Origin: Corythucha ciliata
Lineage: Eukaryota > Arthropoda > Insecta > Hemiptera > Tingidae
Length of the DNA stretch: 64,000 nucleotides
Reading direction: 5' to 3'
Assembly (NCBI GenBank): GCA_038030265.1
Contig: CM075943.1
Coordinates: forward strand, 34,472,001 to 34,536,000
Shown here: positions 32,690-44,399 of the stretch, one piece after another
Position numbering within the stretch: position 1 is the first letter of the stretch
Layout: each line of letters starts with the position of its first letter
Position numbers and translations under genes: made by a program
The notes under the pieces: generated by a model
Databases searched by the model: none
What the model was told of the DNA's origin: nothing
What the model saw: only the letters and a program-made list of their open reading frames with translations

Positions 32690-33420
32690 CTGAAAGTGAA
32701 GAAAATCGAACTCGCGGCTAAAATAGAGAGCAAATACTATTCCACGGCTAAGATGTTGAAAAAGGTCTTTCACACTGTTAAAATTGAGAAAAACTACTCA
32801 TATCGGAGCTAAAATTCAGAAAAATTCTATGTTCACGGTTAAAATTGATGAAAAGCGCTAATTCGCGACTAAAATTGAAGAAAAGAGTTAATATGAGGCA
32901 AAAAAATTGAGAAAAAGCGATAATAAATGCCTATAGAAGAGAAAAAAGAGCTAATAGATACGCTGTTAAAATGGAGGAAAACGCTAATTTCACGGCTAAA
33001 ATGGAGCAAAACTGCAAAAGCAGAGTTTCGAGGAAAAATTTGTGATAGTTGATTTTTTGGATGACGTTTCTATAAGGGTTTCTGGTTGACCAACGAAACC
33101 CTAAAAGTACGCTAAATAGCGGCCAAAAGCAAGAAAATGCGCTCATTCGTGACTAAAATAGGGAAAAGCCATCCGTGAAAAATTGAGAAAAATCTCTCAC
33201 TTGCTGAAAAAATGAAAAAATCGCTAATTCGCGGTAAAAATTGAGAAAATGTCAATGCAATGTTTTCAAGGGCAGCTTCAGGAATAAAACTGAGAAAAAG
33301 TGCGGATTCACGGCAAAGAATGTAAAAAATAACCGATTCCGGGGCTAATACGTGGTTGAAAGTGATACAAACGTGCTCATTGATGTCTAAAGTTGGGTAA
33401 AACGCTAGTTCTCAGGTTTT
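32690..33420 (+). repeat. Degenerate tandem array, family A (forward), third block
   Basis: Units such as 'cgcggctaaaatagagagc', 'attcgcgactaaaattga' and 'gaaaaacg' recur every 30-45 bp, as at 1-1250. Confidence 0.65.
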
Positions 33421-34594
33421 GATTTTCGGACTCTGCGTGGCGAGAAAAGCCGCGATTTATGGAAAAGTACGCGGTTTCATCTATTTAGTAATTCTGACCA
33501 ATTTCGCCAAAAACGCCCATGATTATAGTGGACGTATTTTTGGCCATTTAATCAAACATCAAAGAGTTGCGGTCTGGGAGTTTCGTATGAGTTTCTTGCC
33601 ACGCATAGTCAGAAAATCGATACGGATTCTGGATTACCGTTGGGCTAGTGTGGTCTCCGTTTTGCTGATGGGATTTTGGCGAAAATTGCCAGAGTTCAAA
33701 AATGGAAAACCACGCATCTATGGATTTCTCGCCGTGAGATGTCCGAAAATCGAAACGCAGTTTGATCAGACCAGCAGTTCGAGGTGTTCTCTCGAATTCA
33801 TGAATGAAAAATTATTCTTCTAATTAAATTAATTATAATTTAATCTTTCCATTTAATTCTTTAATTATTAATTAATCTTTCTAATTAAAAATTATTATTA
33901 TCGTAAATCCAATAATTGCCATCTTATCAAATGTAACCTCATGTTGCTGCTGTTTTCCTGAGCGTTCCAAGTAATAAAACCCGTCGCATACTTCCTATAT
34001 TATGCAATGTTGTGAAAGCGGCAACACTATAATGAAAAAGTTATGACCTTTCCATTTGTAAAATTTGATATCGTTCCTAATTTTATGAGAATATGAACGG
34101 AGATAGTAAAACAACGTATTTTTTTCGATCTTTCAATCACAGCAGTAACGCTTGAGGAGGAACGAGGACATATTCACTCCCCCCCCCCCCGTCTATCCTA
34201 CTTTAACAACCAAGAGAGAAGTTGAATCCCACTTAGAGGAAATACGTCTGCGGTGAAGAGAAATCCCAAACCTCGTTAAATTTCTGTGCAGCAAGGTATG
34301 CCATCTCCTCCTCCTCCTCCTCCTCCTCCTCCTCCTCCTACCAATCACAAATAACAACTACGCCGGCAAAGGCGAACGCAAACCCTGGTAGATGTTGCTT
34401 AAATGCCGAGACAAGCGAAAATTATTCTAGAGACATCGTGTGTAAAAACGGATTAAAATGTTATTTTTAATTTTAATTTTTAATGTTGTAAACTAGGCCT
34501 TACTTGAATTTGAGGAGTAATTACGTTATTCCCAGTTGTCTTCAATAAGCTTTTTTATAATAAATACTAAATCCGAATACCTTGGGTGTTTAGA
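33421..34594. other. Intergenic with AT-rich and (CTC)n tracts
   Basis: 33820-33900 is a run of 'aattaa' words. A C-run lies near 34180-34190 and a (CTC)n microsatellite at 34304-34338. An open frame at 33419-33823 has no recognisable motif and lacks an ATG start. Confidence 0.45.
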
Positions 34595-34720
34595 AGCTTC
34601 TGCCTGGGGCATTTGCCCTCAGTGGCTATAGTTTCATGAATGTCTTCCACTGCTGGATTAATGTCCCAAATTTGGAGAATTTCATTTGCTGCTGAGGGCA
34701 AACGCCCCAGGCAGACGCTC
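34595..34720. repeat. Imperfect hairpin
   Basis: 'gcctggggcatttgccctca' pairs with 'tgagggcaaacgccccaggc' about 65 bp further on. A related phrase ('ccaggcagacgctcat') recurs at 34707-34722 and 39706-39724, so it is part of a dispersed repeat. Confidence 0.55.
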
Positions 34721-34929
34721 ATTTTCGTATTCGGCAGCATAACACCTGTTGAATGTGACCACTTGTTAAATATCACTAAGTTCACAAGTTCATTCGGTTG
34801 ATTCTGACTGCGACTGGCCCCCGAATACAAAATATGTCTCAGGCAGACGACGCCAACAGACGCTCATGTTCAAATTCATCTCCATTAAACCTATCGAATG
34901 ATACCAGTTATACATATGAATATGTATAT

Positions 34930-35145
34930 GTTACAGTTAAAACCCGAAATCCGTTAAAACTAGTTTCAACTACATAGTTAATACTAGTTCCATCGAGACT
35001 CCTATGTCAAAACTAGTTTTAACTAGTCAAAACTAGTTTCAACGGGACCCCGATGTGAAAACTAGTTTTAACTAACAGGTTATACTAGTTTCAACTAGTT
35101 AAAATTAGATGTGACTGTAATTAGGCAGTAAAAACTAGTTTTCGA
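34930..35145. repeat. Irregular 'aactagtt' repeats
   Basis: The 8-bp palindrome AACTAGTT and variants (ttaaaactagtttcaac) occur about ten times in 200 bp. Confidence 0.6.
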
Positions 35146-35389
35146 CGTCAAAGGAGGCAAGAAGGCCTTCAAGTTGACTCTTTCCACACAATTATCACGA
35201 CCACGATCACGATCACGGCCACGTTTGGACTTCGGACGCGTCCTATCTCGATCCACTTAAGACACCACGTATACCATTTTGATTTCCTAAAAAAACAGTA
35301 ATTGCGTTCTAAAATCCTATATTTCTCTGGTTATATTGCACCTGATGCATAGCGTTGATGACAGTTTCAAAAACTAAGGAAAATTTAAG

Positions 35390-35394
<5 letters not shown>

Positions 35395-35447
<53 letters not shown>
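35395..35447. repeat. (TTA)n microsatellite
   Basis: About 17-18 uninterrupted trinucleotide units. Confidence 0.9.
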
Positions 35448-35622
35448 GTTTAAACTTTCTGTACATTGTACCCTTTGTTTTGCTGAATAATTTTGCATGC
35501 AGTTTCTGTCATAGTACTTATTGTACTATGCATAAACAATGGCACTTGTGCGAGGGTTGACTGCCCCCTTTGACAGTCCCTCTCTTAAGGTTATGGCATC
35601 ACTGACAGTTTATTCTACTTTA

Positions 35623-36000
35623 ATATATATATATATATATCAGTCCAGCAGGTCGGTTATCCTTTTCCTTTTGAGACGTAGCGGATGGATTAGTCTATCC
35701 CATGAGTTTAGGAGGCGTTCAAAAGCTGGGGATTCGTGAGACATTATGGTTGTTTTCATGCGGTTCATCGATGTTTGTATTACTTCCTCAACGTGGCACA
35801 TCCAGATCCCTATGTATTATTGAGTTCCGTACAAACCACGGAGCATTTGTTATTAGCCGGAGAGCTCTATATTTTGCTGGGTTTGGACTCTTTTGATCTG
35901 AGTTTTGCTCGCCAATCCCCAGATTGAACAACCGTACTGCCAAACTGGGCAGTACGTGGGTAACTATCTGTTAATAGAGGAGTCGTTTGTTATCCAGGCT
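35623..36000 (-). mobile_element. Jockey-like LINE remnant (RT C-terminal region)
   Basis: On the - strand, with frame changes, the pieces WQYGCSIWGLASKTQIKRVQ, then RALRLITNAPWFVRNSIIHR, then EVIQTSMNR...HESPAFERLLNS are readable. This order (Y-C-IW, TQIKR-Q, APWFVRN, D-G) is typical of the region after the reverse-transcriptase palm in jockey/I-type LINEs. It ends near a (TA)n tract at 35623-35640 that may be its 3' tail. Heavily decayed. Confidence 0.65.
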
Positions 36001-36261
36001 TAGAGAAGAAGTCTGGCTGAGAAGAGGCTTGAGTCAGTGGCGTCTATCCCCCCCTGAAAGCTGGAGGCACTCCCCCCCCTGAAAAGAGCTTTCCCCCCTC
36101 CAATCAGAATTGATTATATCCATCACAGCATCACACACACAGAGGATCTAATTAGAGTATAATTATACAAAGTACGGTGCGTTGAATGCGACGGGGAAAA
36201 GCATTGTTGGGGCGAATTCATAGACTCTTCTTGAACTGACACTGAATACCATTTGCATAAT

Positions 36262-36452
36262 ATGAAATTCAGCCCGGGAGCCGTTCGTTTCCACTCGTCT
36301 TTTTTATTGTGATCAAAACTGTTTTGAAAGGTTCCTTGAATCAAGGAAACTTCAAGGAATATTCATAAATATGGACCTAGGGCCTGTATTTATGAACGTT
36401 CACAATAAAAAAGACGAATGGAAACGAACGGCTCCGGGGCTGAATTTCATGG
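36262..36452. mobile_element. Inverted-repeat element with 50-bp arms (family E related)
   Basis: 36262-36312 and 36400-36452 are near-perfect reverse complements ('ccgttcgtttcca', 'gtcttttttattgtg'). The interior has 'ggttccttgaatcaaggaa' and 'gggcctgtatttatgaacg', which are the ends of the MITE at 39387-39524. Confidence 0.65.
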
Positions 36453-36599
36453 CATTACACTCGGCTTCAGACGTAGTTTCACCCAAAATGTTGGGTCACA
36501 CCAATACGAGTCCACTCTGTACGCATGGCGCTAGCCCAATGGAAGCCTATTTTTCTTTAAAAATTAGCCCCCCTTGAGAAGAAGAGGAGGTTTTTGTAC

Positions 36600-37531
36600 G
36601 TTCAAAGGGGTATTACTGACATTATACCGTCCTCTGAAATAGCGATTTAACAAAACACAATCAAGGATAAAAAAACGTTTCTTCATGCCAGTTTTTTCGA
36701 CAGAAAAATGAGAAAATACGAAGAATGTTTACTATTACACCCTTTTGTAACTCACGAACCGTTCACTTTAGAAGATTATCTTCTAATCCATTTTTGTTGT
36801 CAATTTGATGGAGAATATTTTTGTCTTTAGTCAGTGTCCACTAAACCTCATAACTTTCGAAATATTTGAGACATACTGAAAAAAAAATCATAATTTGCCA
36901 ACTTATTCCCCCACCCAATTATTCCCGTTGCCCAAAACGTTGGGACTTTTCACCAATCATTACGTGGGTTGTAAAGAACAATTTGGCGTTGGAATGAAAC
37001 TTTTACTTTGGATGTTGGGTTTTAGGTTGCGAGGGTTCCCTGGTATCCCAGGATTTTAAGTAATAAATATTTCTTTATTTTTCGCAATATCAATTTTTCA
37101 TTTATTATTCCAGGATTCGTATTTTGGCTATGGCGTATCGTTGTGCTTTCGTTTTCTCTTTAAAAATTTTAAAAACTTACAATTTCTTAAACATTCCACC
37201 TGTGTTTCGGTGAGTTGATAATATGGAAACGGAGGCGGTGAAGGCGGCGGTCAACGGCGTTGATTTTCTCATTTAGCAATCAAAATCGTGGCCCGTAATT
37301 GGGGTTTTTCCTTTTTTTTTTAATAAAAATTCTCAAAACGTCTTCGTCTTTATTGGGAGTGTTCCAATTGTCGTCAAAACTCAAAAATGAAAAATTTAGA
37401 GCCGAAATCGCAAACGCGTCCTTCCCTGCTGTCGTCTCCCACGGAAAAGAAAGAGCAGGTACGCTTCATTCAACGGGTCTCCCTTTAATTCCCCCTCCCT
37501 TTCTACCTTTACAAATTCGTTCGTTGCCTTA
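36600..37531. other. Intergenic, nothing recognised
   Basis: AT-rich sequence with a T-run at about 37312-37321; no gene or element ends were recognised before the Harbinger element. Confidence 0.4.
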
Positions 37532-38201
37532 AGCCCCATTTACACTGCCTGAACAACTCCGAGCATCGAGCATCAAGCATTCGTGATCGTTGCTCGCCAG
37601 TTTTCAACGAGCACGAATACAAACGAGCCCTCTGTTTACACTGCTCGAGCTCGTGAGGATTCGTAGCGAGCAGCGCAACCCGCACTGTCAAAAATTGCGG
37701 TTTCCGCGGCGGCTATCCTCATTTTACACCATCTAGAGGAGGAAAAGCGGAAAAGGAAAAGGCGACGCATGTGGGAGTCGTCATTTTTAAAGAAAAGAAA
37801 TTACTCCCTATTGCTTAAGGATTTGAAGGAGGATAACAGTGGGCTATTCAGCAATTTTAGCCGCATGTCACCTGAAGATTTTCCCATCTCCATCATTGAA
37901 ATAAAACACCAAAAAGCACAAAAAACAGAAAATGTGTTTTCTTCAACAACTGAGCGACAACTAGATTCGTTGAACATCGTTCGACGAAACCCGCGGTGTT
38001 TACACAAAGCGAGCGGCGAACGAGCGTCCCTTTGATGATTTGCCAGAAAACCGACATCGGGCGGATCAGCCTCGAGCACGAATGAGCATTCACTTCGACC
38101 TTGATCGGCTCGCGGCTACTGTCTACACTACTTGAGCCTCGAACGAATGCTCGTTCGTCACCCCTGCTCGCGACGAATGCTCGGGCAGTGTAAATGGGGC
38201 T
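37532..38201 (+). mobile_element. PIF/Harbinger element, 670 bp, TTA target duplication
   Basis: The ends are AGCCCCATTTACACTGCC and its reverse complement, flanked by TTA at 37529-37531 and 38202-38204. Subterminal regions are rich in 'cgagcattcg' and 'gctcg' words in both orientations. It contains the transposase exon described next but not the DDE domain, so it is non-autonomous. Confidence 0.85.
37769..38035 (+). pseudogene. Harbinger transposase first-exon remnant
   Basis: The open frame actually starts upstream of the ATG: AAAILILHHLEEEKRKRKRR (from about 37705) is followed by MWESSFLKKRNYSLLLKDLK and NFSRMSPEDF. The Ala/Leu, Glu and Lys/Arg stretches followed by F-RMSPEDF match the N-terminus of PIF/Harbinger transposases. 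After this the frame runs into non-homologous sequence and the TIR. Confidence 0.7.
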
Positions 38202-38204
38202 TTA

Positions 38205-39386
38205 AGGGCTTTTGATTGGGCCTAAGTGAGCATGGTTCCTTCCCATTGGTTATTTATTAAAATTTTTATAATGTATCCCTCCGCCAATTAACACTGCCAT
38301 CATCACCGCTCCGCTTCCATGGACAATTCCAATATATCTGTTCCTAAAACCGAAAAAATTATAGAAACAATTTAAAATTATTTTCACCTGCATCAATTAT
38401 TAATTAAATCCGGCAATTATCAGTTCTGACATTTACAATTCTTCACATACTAGTTACATCTCGCGCCTTTCATGCTACTCCCCCCTTTTACTGTGATTAT
38501 TCTTATCGTATTGTTATTTTGATTCCCCAAACGCGGTAAGTCTAATTTATTTAAATTTAGTTCATGTCAATTAACTAGTTTGTTACAATATTTCGTCTTA
38601 CTTTAGCTGAAAAGCAAAAAAGGAATCGTTTATTTACATGAGGCTCTTAAACTAGCTGAAAAGAAAATACTCTAAACAATTACATTATGTTTTTATTTTG
38701 TTTTACATTGCAGGTAAATTGCGCGGAGTTATAAACAAAAATCCCCCTCCCCCCGTTCTCGGAAGGATTAAAAGGAAACAAGAAAATTTCCGCCCATCAA
38801 TTTTTCCAAGGCATGTCACTATTTGGTTTTATTGATATAGCGCAACCTCATACACCTCCTTATTCGTTTCAGTGCTCGATCGTCCACTTAAAACAATTCC
38901 AGAAAAAAGGACTTCCAACCGAACATCCGCTTCCCACAAATGCATCCCCCGACCGCTCCTCCAGATAAGTCCACCCGACTGTAATTTCTTCAAATATATT
39001 TATTATGCTCTATACTCTTCTTTCAGATCACTGATTCGTCAACTCTTTGCTCGAACGTTTATTCGATTGTGTGGGTCATCCCACGGATGTAACCCTCACA
39101 AGGTCTAATTGCACCGTACTATTACAAACATGTAGGTATACGTTTTGTCAGCGGACCCCCCTCTCACGCGTGTTTCAGCACTTTCAAAATAATCTAAGTT
39201 GATCAGTGATTAGTGATTACCATGAAACAGATGGTATGTGATAGTTAGAGGGCCAGAACCTTCGTTTTTGGCAAATTATTTCATTTTGAGAAAATGCATT
39301 CAACTTTATCGACAGCGTACCGGTGGGAACTGGGTTTGAGCAAAAACGTATTTTAAGAAAATCGTAGCAAGTTTAATTTTCTAATG
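38205..39386. other. Intergenic, nothing recognised
   Basis: No gene or element was recognised; a short ORF at 38872-39108 has no features. Confidence 0.4.
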
Positions 39387-39524
39387 CCCGTATTTACGAA
39401 CGTTCCTTGACATCAAGGAACCCTTGAAATTCATAAGAACAGGTGTTTTTACTGTGTTCAAAACTGTTCTCATCGGTTCCTTGAATCAAGGAAGCTTCAA
39501 GGAACGTTCATAAATACGGGCCCA
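39387..39524. mobile_element. MITE family E, 138 bp
   Basis: 'gcccgtatttacgaacgttc' at the left matches the reverse complement of 'gaacgttcataaatacgggc' at the right; the inversion continues through 'cttga.atcaaggaacc' and 'aacag'. The same ends occur inside 36262-36452. Confidence 0.75.
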
Positions 39525-39982
39525 AATCTTTAAAAATGAACATTTTGGTCGAAAACCGCTTAGTTTAAAAGTTATGAAGGAAAACCCAAAGAAAAGTCAA
39601 AAATGTTGTGGGTTTTTGGCTCTCCCCAAGTTAGCACAGGGTCCTCGAGTTGGAAAACTTGACAGAGTCGTCCCACATCATCCCCGAGCAACTGAAGGCA
39701 AGTGTGCACCAGGCAGACGCTCATATTCATACTTAGCCCGAAAAACCCTATCAAATGGGAAAATTTTCAGGACAATGTTCTTCCAGTTGAGTGGGACTGT
39801 CTCCAGCTCTCGGTCAGTGCACAACACACTATTTTTATCAGCGTTATTTTTCAGTACCTAGGCATTGATTTATTTTGTATTTTTGTACAAAAGAGCGGTT
39901 TGATTCGGGAGGTGTTTTTTTTTTATATTTCATCACAAAAAAACTGTTAATCATTCAGCCTTATTGTAACAAGTATACGTTA
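39525..39982. other. Intergenic with a dispersed phrase
   Basis: 39690-39760 shares 'ccaggcagacgctcatatt' and flanking words with 34700-34740. No gene. Confidence 0.4.
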
Positions 39983-40267
39983 GGGTGCGTTCATAGTGAA
40001 TCACCTTCACTGCGATACCTCGATGAGCGATGCCCCGATGAAACATCGATGAAGAACAAACATCAATAATTGTATGGGACTGTTCATAGTGAAGCACCCT
40101 CACTGCGATGTGATCTTCGATACCTCGCTACTATCATCGATGATTTGAACCATATGGTTCCTCGACCCCCCTCCTGTCCGTTGCCTTTTTTTTCTTTTCA
40201 AAATCTTTTAAAGTCCACCTTCAGACAATTTACGTAAGTCACGAACACCTGTCCCCTTCAAGCTTTA

Positions 40268-40404
40268 AGGCCGGTTCACAAGCTCTATGTTTTCGTTGTG
40301 CGGTGTCTATGCAACCTATCAAAATGCTTCATTTTTCGAGGGAGTAAATTTGTTTGGTTGCGTAGACTCCACACAACGCAAACATAGAGCTTGTGAACGG
40401 GCCT
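40268..40404. mobile_element. MITE, 137 bp, first of two adjacent insertions
   Basis: The ends read AGGCC(G)GTTCACAAGCTCTA and its reverse complement. TTA lies on both sides (40265-40267 and 40405-40407). A partial copy of this element is at 42735-42850. Confidence 0.85.
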
Positions 40405-40407
40405 TTA

Positions 40408-40544
40408 GGCCCCATTCAAAAGCTCTATGTTATGCGTCTGTGGAGGGTACGCAGCCAAACAAAGTCATTCCCTCAAAAAATGAAGCATTTTGATAGGTTG
40501 CACCGGCTCCACAGACGCATAGCATAGAGCTTGTGAACGGGGCC
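40408..40544. mobile_element. MITE, 137 bp, second adjacent insertion of a related family
   Basis: The ends are GGCCCCATTCAAAAGCTC and the reverse complement of 'gagcttgtgaacggggcc'. TTA at 40405-40407 is shared with the neighbouring MITE and TTA follows at 40545-40547. Confidence 0.85.
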
Positions 40545-40773
40545 TTAACCCTTATTTTGAAAAAAAAAGCAACCGGCAGGAGGGGGGTCGAGGAACCATA
40601 TGGTTCAAATCATCGATGATAGTAGCGAGGTATCGAAGATCACATCGCAGTGAGGGTGCTTCACTATGAACAGTCCCATACAATTATTGATGTTTGTTCT
40701 TCATCGATGTTTCATCGGGGCATCGCTCATCGAGGTATCGCAGTTAAGGTGATTCACTATGAACGCACCCTTA

Positions 40774-42734
40774 GGTTCACAAAGAGCCTAAAAGCCCTCA
40801 GCCTATTTGTAACAAGGCTGAAACATTTTTCTACAAAAAGGCTAGGATTTTTAGAAAAAGACTGATTCGACAAAAATCCTGCGACAGATAATCTTATTCA
40901 CTCGCGAAGTATGTTTACAAACTAAACTTAAAGTTAGTTTGACCTGTGATGGTCTGTTAAAATGGATAATGGTCTGATAAGTGTCAAAAATCCCACTCCC
41001 ACCTTTCATGATGCTTATGCGTGTGCGTCTAGATAAATCAAAAATAAACAATAACGTGTCTATGAAGATAGTATCGTAATTCACTTTGGCTTGAAGTCAG
41101 AAATAGGAATCCAACTCGACGAATCAAATACGTATCTAGGTACTGACACCCCTTAGCCGCGTATAATTGAATTCAAAATAATTCCCTGCAAAATATCGCC
41201 ACTAAACCTGGTGCAACGCCATTTCCCCCTGTTCATTTGGCGGCAACAAAACTTCTTTTTACACCTGTGCAATCATTAGCGACTCTATTCTTCCTTGAAG
41301 TGCCCATCTAGCGAGATTTATTAATGTACAAAGACAAGCGGTATAGCGTTCGAGGGGAGCGTGAAGTATTATGTGAGAGGGAAGTCCGGGCTCCGGGGTA
41401 TTCCATTTGTTGCGTGCCAAACAAAAACGATAGCGTGACGAGAGGCATGCCTATTATCATTACCACTGTATTTATTTTGCTTTTGGGGGAAAGAACTAAA
41501 AAAAAAAAAAAAAAACTAAAAAAAAAAAACCACTGCCGCGTTGTCGAATTCCAAGTCCCGTCTCTATCGTAATCATTTTCCACCACACCATGAATTAAGT
41601 TTTCTCCGTATTAAAATCCATCACCATGTAATGGTTTCGGATTGTTAAAATGTGAAAGTTGTTTTCACTTGATGGCTCGCAATAGAAGTGGAGGGCTAAC
41701 ATACATGCTCTTTCATCACATTTTTTTTTTGTGTTTCTGCTATTGATCGCAAGGCCCATTTAGTTATTTCACATCACGTGCAATCTAGCGCTCCCCAGTA
41801 ATTCCCTGTTATGTATCAGTGCTACTCCTAGGAGTTTTAGAAAATGGGACACCTAAAATACGAAAACCCCAGAAGGGCTCTCAGGCTCTCTAGTTCTAAA
41901 CGCTTCAAATTTAGGAGCTCTATATTTTCTGTTTGTTCTTCGGATCATTAGTAGGAACGCCTACAATTTAGGGGGCGTGGACTCAGAGCAAGCCGGTCCC
42001 AAATGTGCCCATGGCCTTACGAATAGCTGTGTATCACTCCAAGCTGAATATTTATGAGGTTGTAAGTTTGGTTGTGGGAGTTGGTTTGGTGGTGGCTTGG
42101 TTGGAGGATGTGAGAGTTAATACAAGTTCATTGCAGAAATTTCTAGAAATTGACAGTTTCGGGTCTTAATTTAAGTGAAATTGCAAGTTTCAGGTCTTGA
42201 TTTTAGCGACGATGTATACAGTGGCGGCTCGTGCACCGAAAAGTGAGTGAGGCCCTTCCCCCCCCCACCCGATTACTACTGAATACTAACACTACATCAC
42301 AAATATCCATGCTCGTTAAACGTCATTTTTAAAAGGTCTCTTGGGTTTTGCATTAAGTCCAGCTTTGCAGCTTTGTGAACTTGAGACTTTTGTAATCGCC
42401 AATAGACAATGCAAGTTTTTGCTTGAAAAAATAATCATGGGCGAGTGGGAAGGGGGTGTAGCTCTCGGATAGGACACATTAGGGAAGTTTTTCCGGCCCA
42501 TGGGAGGTGCGCTCAGATTTGGTGTAGAAAAGTGGGGATCGACTTTTTTGAAAAATTAGAAATCCTCAAATTGCATCCTCAAGTTGCAAAACTTTGAGCA
42601 GCTCTCGCGGCCACAGAAAATGGTTCAATTTTATCGGAAATGGCTAATCCTGACAGAAAAAAGTGTGCTCTTTCCGAATCTGTCGTAAAAAGTTGCAAAA
42701 TGTCAGCTAGAAACTGAGTTATTCGCATTTAGTT
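40774..42734. other. Intergenic, poly(A) tract, nothing else recognised
   Basis: A-runs at 41499-41515 and 41519-41529 and a C-run near 42261-42266. 42120-42210 has the phrases 'gaaattgcaagtttcaggtc' of the repeat family B type. No gene. Confidence 0.4.
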
Positions 42735-42850
42735 AAAGGCCCGTTCACAAGCTCTATGTTTTCGTTGTGTGGTGTCTACGCAACCTATCCAAATGCTTCA
42801 TTTTTCGAGGTAATAAATTTGTTTGGTTGCATAGACTCCACACGACGCAA
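42735..42850. mobile_element. Partial copy of the 40268-40404 MITE
   Basis: 'aggcccgttcacaagctcta' through 'gcatagactccacac' matches 40268 to about 40378; the right terminal repeat is missing. Confidence 0.75.
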
Positions 42851-43320
42851 TTAGAAACGCATTAGAAAAATCATATCTCGTACAGGGTTTTGATTTTTGG
42901 ACCATGGTACATAGGGTGTTTTCGGTCACAAATGAGGCCTACTTTAACCCAATTTTTTTTTGTCACACTGAGGCCCGGTGCACACTTGCGGCAAAAGTAA
43001 TCTAGATTCCGCGTCACTTGTAAGGTGCATACCAAAGATACATTGAAACTAACGGAGCAGTGCGCAAGGGAAGCAGCTAAGTATCTGCGATCAGCGTTGA
43101 AGCGGAATCTTGCGTCCCTCGAAAGTGGGAAGCCGCTTCCCATCCCTGCTGCGGGATACCTATAGTGGTACATTGAATACTATAGAGCAGTGCACACTTG
43201 ACGCTTGATTTCGCGTCTTAGCTTAATTTTTTAAAGAGTTTCGTTCAGATTTTCTTCATTCTTTATTCAAAACCTTGTTTAAACAAGTTTTTTAAAACAT
43301 ATTAGTGTGGTGATTTATTA

Positions 43321-43460
43321 GGTCCGTTCCATTGTTTCACGAGTGCTACACTTTTGAAGAAAATCATCTGGTTTCATTCATTTTTTCAGAATAAGTCAAT
43401 GAAATCACATGGTTTTCTACACTAGTGTATAATAGCACTTGCTAAACATTGAAACGGACC
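43321..43460. mobile_element. Nested MITE, 140 bp, TA target duplication
   Basis: GGTCCGTTCCATTGTTT at the left is the reverse complement of the right end (one mismatch); TA flanks both sides (43319-43320, 43461-43462). A TA duplication fits Tc1/mariner-derived MITEs. Confidence 0.75.
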
Positions 43461-43581
43461 TATTTAGTTCCGGAGTTTTCATTAGCTTTTATAAAATGAG
43501 GGATCGTATTGATATGCGGAAATAATTTAAAAATTTGATCTCATCTTTTCTAAGATCGATCATATAAATAGTAAAAGCATA

Positions 43582-43709
43582 CTGGGAAGAATACTGGAAC
43601 AACTCAAAAAAGTTATTCTGGCCAATAAATCCAGTTGGGATTAATTTAATTTAATCCAAACTGGATAGGTCAGAAAAACTTATTTGAGCTGTACCACTAT
43701 TCTTCCCAG
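43582..43709. mobile_element. Nested MITE, about 128 bp
   Basis: CTGGGAAGAATACTGGAAC at the left matches the right end inverted, and the similarity continues for about 40 bp ('agctcaa.aaagttt.tctg.cc'). Confidence 0.65.
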
Positions 43710-43968
43710 AGTGCGATATGTCAATCCTCAATGTAGGGATGATTCCATAACTTTCTTTTACACTCGTTTTCGCGATTATAGTATCCATGTAGTAAATAAG
43801 AAAAAAAAATTCTTTTTAAGAATCTCAGAACGAGCGCGATCCATTTTCTGTTGACGCCAAAGAGAGACTGAAGATTGGATGGTCTCGGCTAAGTGACCCG
43901 GAATCTCGCTTACAAGTGTATATCGAAGGAGCTAGATTACTTTTGCCGCTAGTGTGCACCGAGCCTTA

Positions 43969-44399
43969 TCCTGTTCCACCCTGCATGATTTTTTTAAGTC
44001 ACGTGCAATTTTAAGCTTCTGGACAAGTTCTTCAAGTCGAAATAACCCACGTGGTTCCAAATATTGTTTTGATTGGAAAAAAGCAAACGCGGCCAACAGA
44101 ATAATTTGCATAAAGTCAAATTACCACAAAGCCAGGAATGCACTTTATACCAGGTGGTTTTGAAACTTCGGGTCTTATTTTTGTCAGTACAAAACAAAAT
44201 GATCGGCGCCGGTCTACCGGCTAAATATCGTTAATAATAAAATATCTTTTTTCGGACCTTCGGACCCGGAGACCTTCGGGAAAACTGCACCTCCAAAAGG
44301 GAGACCACGAGGTCGCTCACAGTGTTTTCACCCATTTTAAAATGAATTATCAATTAATAAACGCCATAAGAACAAAAATCTGAATTGAAAATTTTGCTC
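43969..44399. other. Intergenic, nothing recognised
   Basis: Short inverted words 'cggaccttcgg...gaccttcgg' near 44255-44280; no gene. Confidence 0.4.

Larger units (their letters stand above)
39983..40770. mobile_element. Long-TIR Harbinger-like element, 788 bp, TTA duplication
   Basis: The arms (39983 to about 40195 and about 40560-40770) are almost perfect reverse complements over about 210 bp, starting GGGTGCGTTCATAGTGAATC. TTA flanks both sides (39980-39982 and 40771-40773). The loop holds two smaller MITEs. No transposase. Confidence 0.85.
42971..43968. mobile_element. TIR element, about 1 kb, carrying two nested MITEs
   Basis: 'aggcccggtgcacacttgcg' at the left matches the reverse complement of 'cgctagtgtgcaccgagcct' at the right, and both continue 'gcaaaagtaatctag'. 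'cggaatct' and 'cacttgtaag' motifs recur near both ends. No transposase. No clear target duplication (left CTG, right TAT). Confidence 0.7.

Noticed and set aside
33419..33823. 134-codon open frame
   Set aside because: No ATG at its start, no recognisable motif, and it begins within repeat-derived sequence.
34930..35145. CRISPR-like array of 'aactagtt' repeats
   Set aside because: Repeats are 8 bp, irregularly spaced and in a eukaryotic context.
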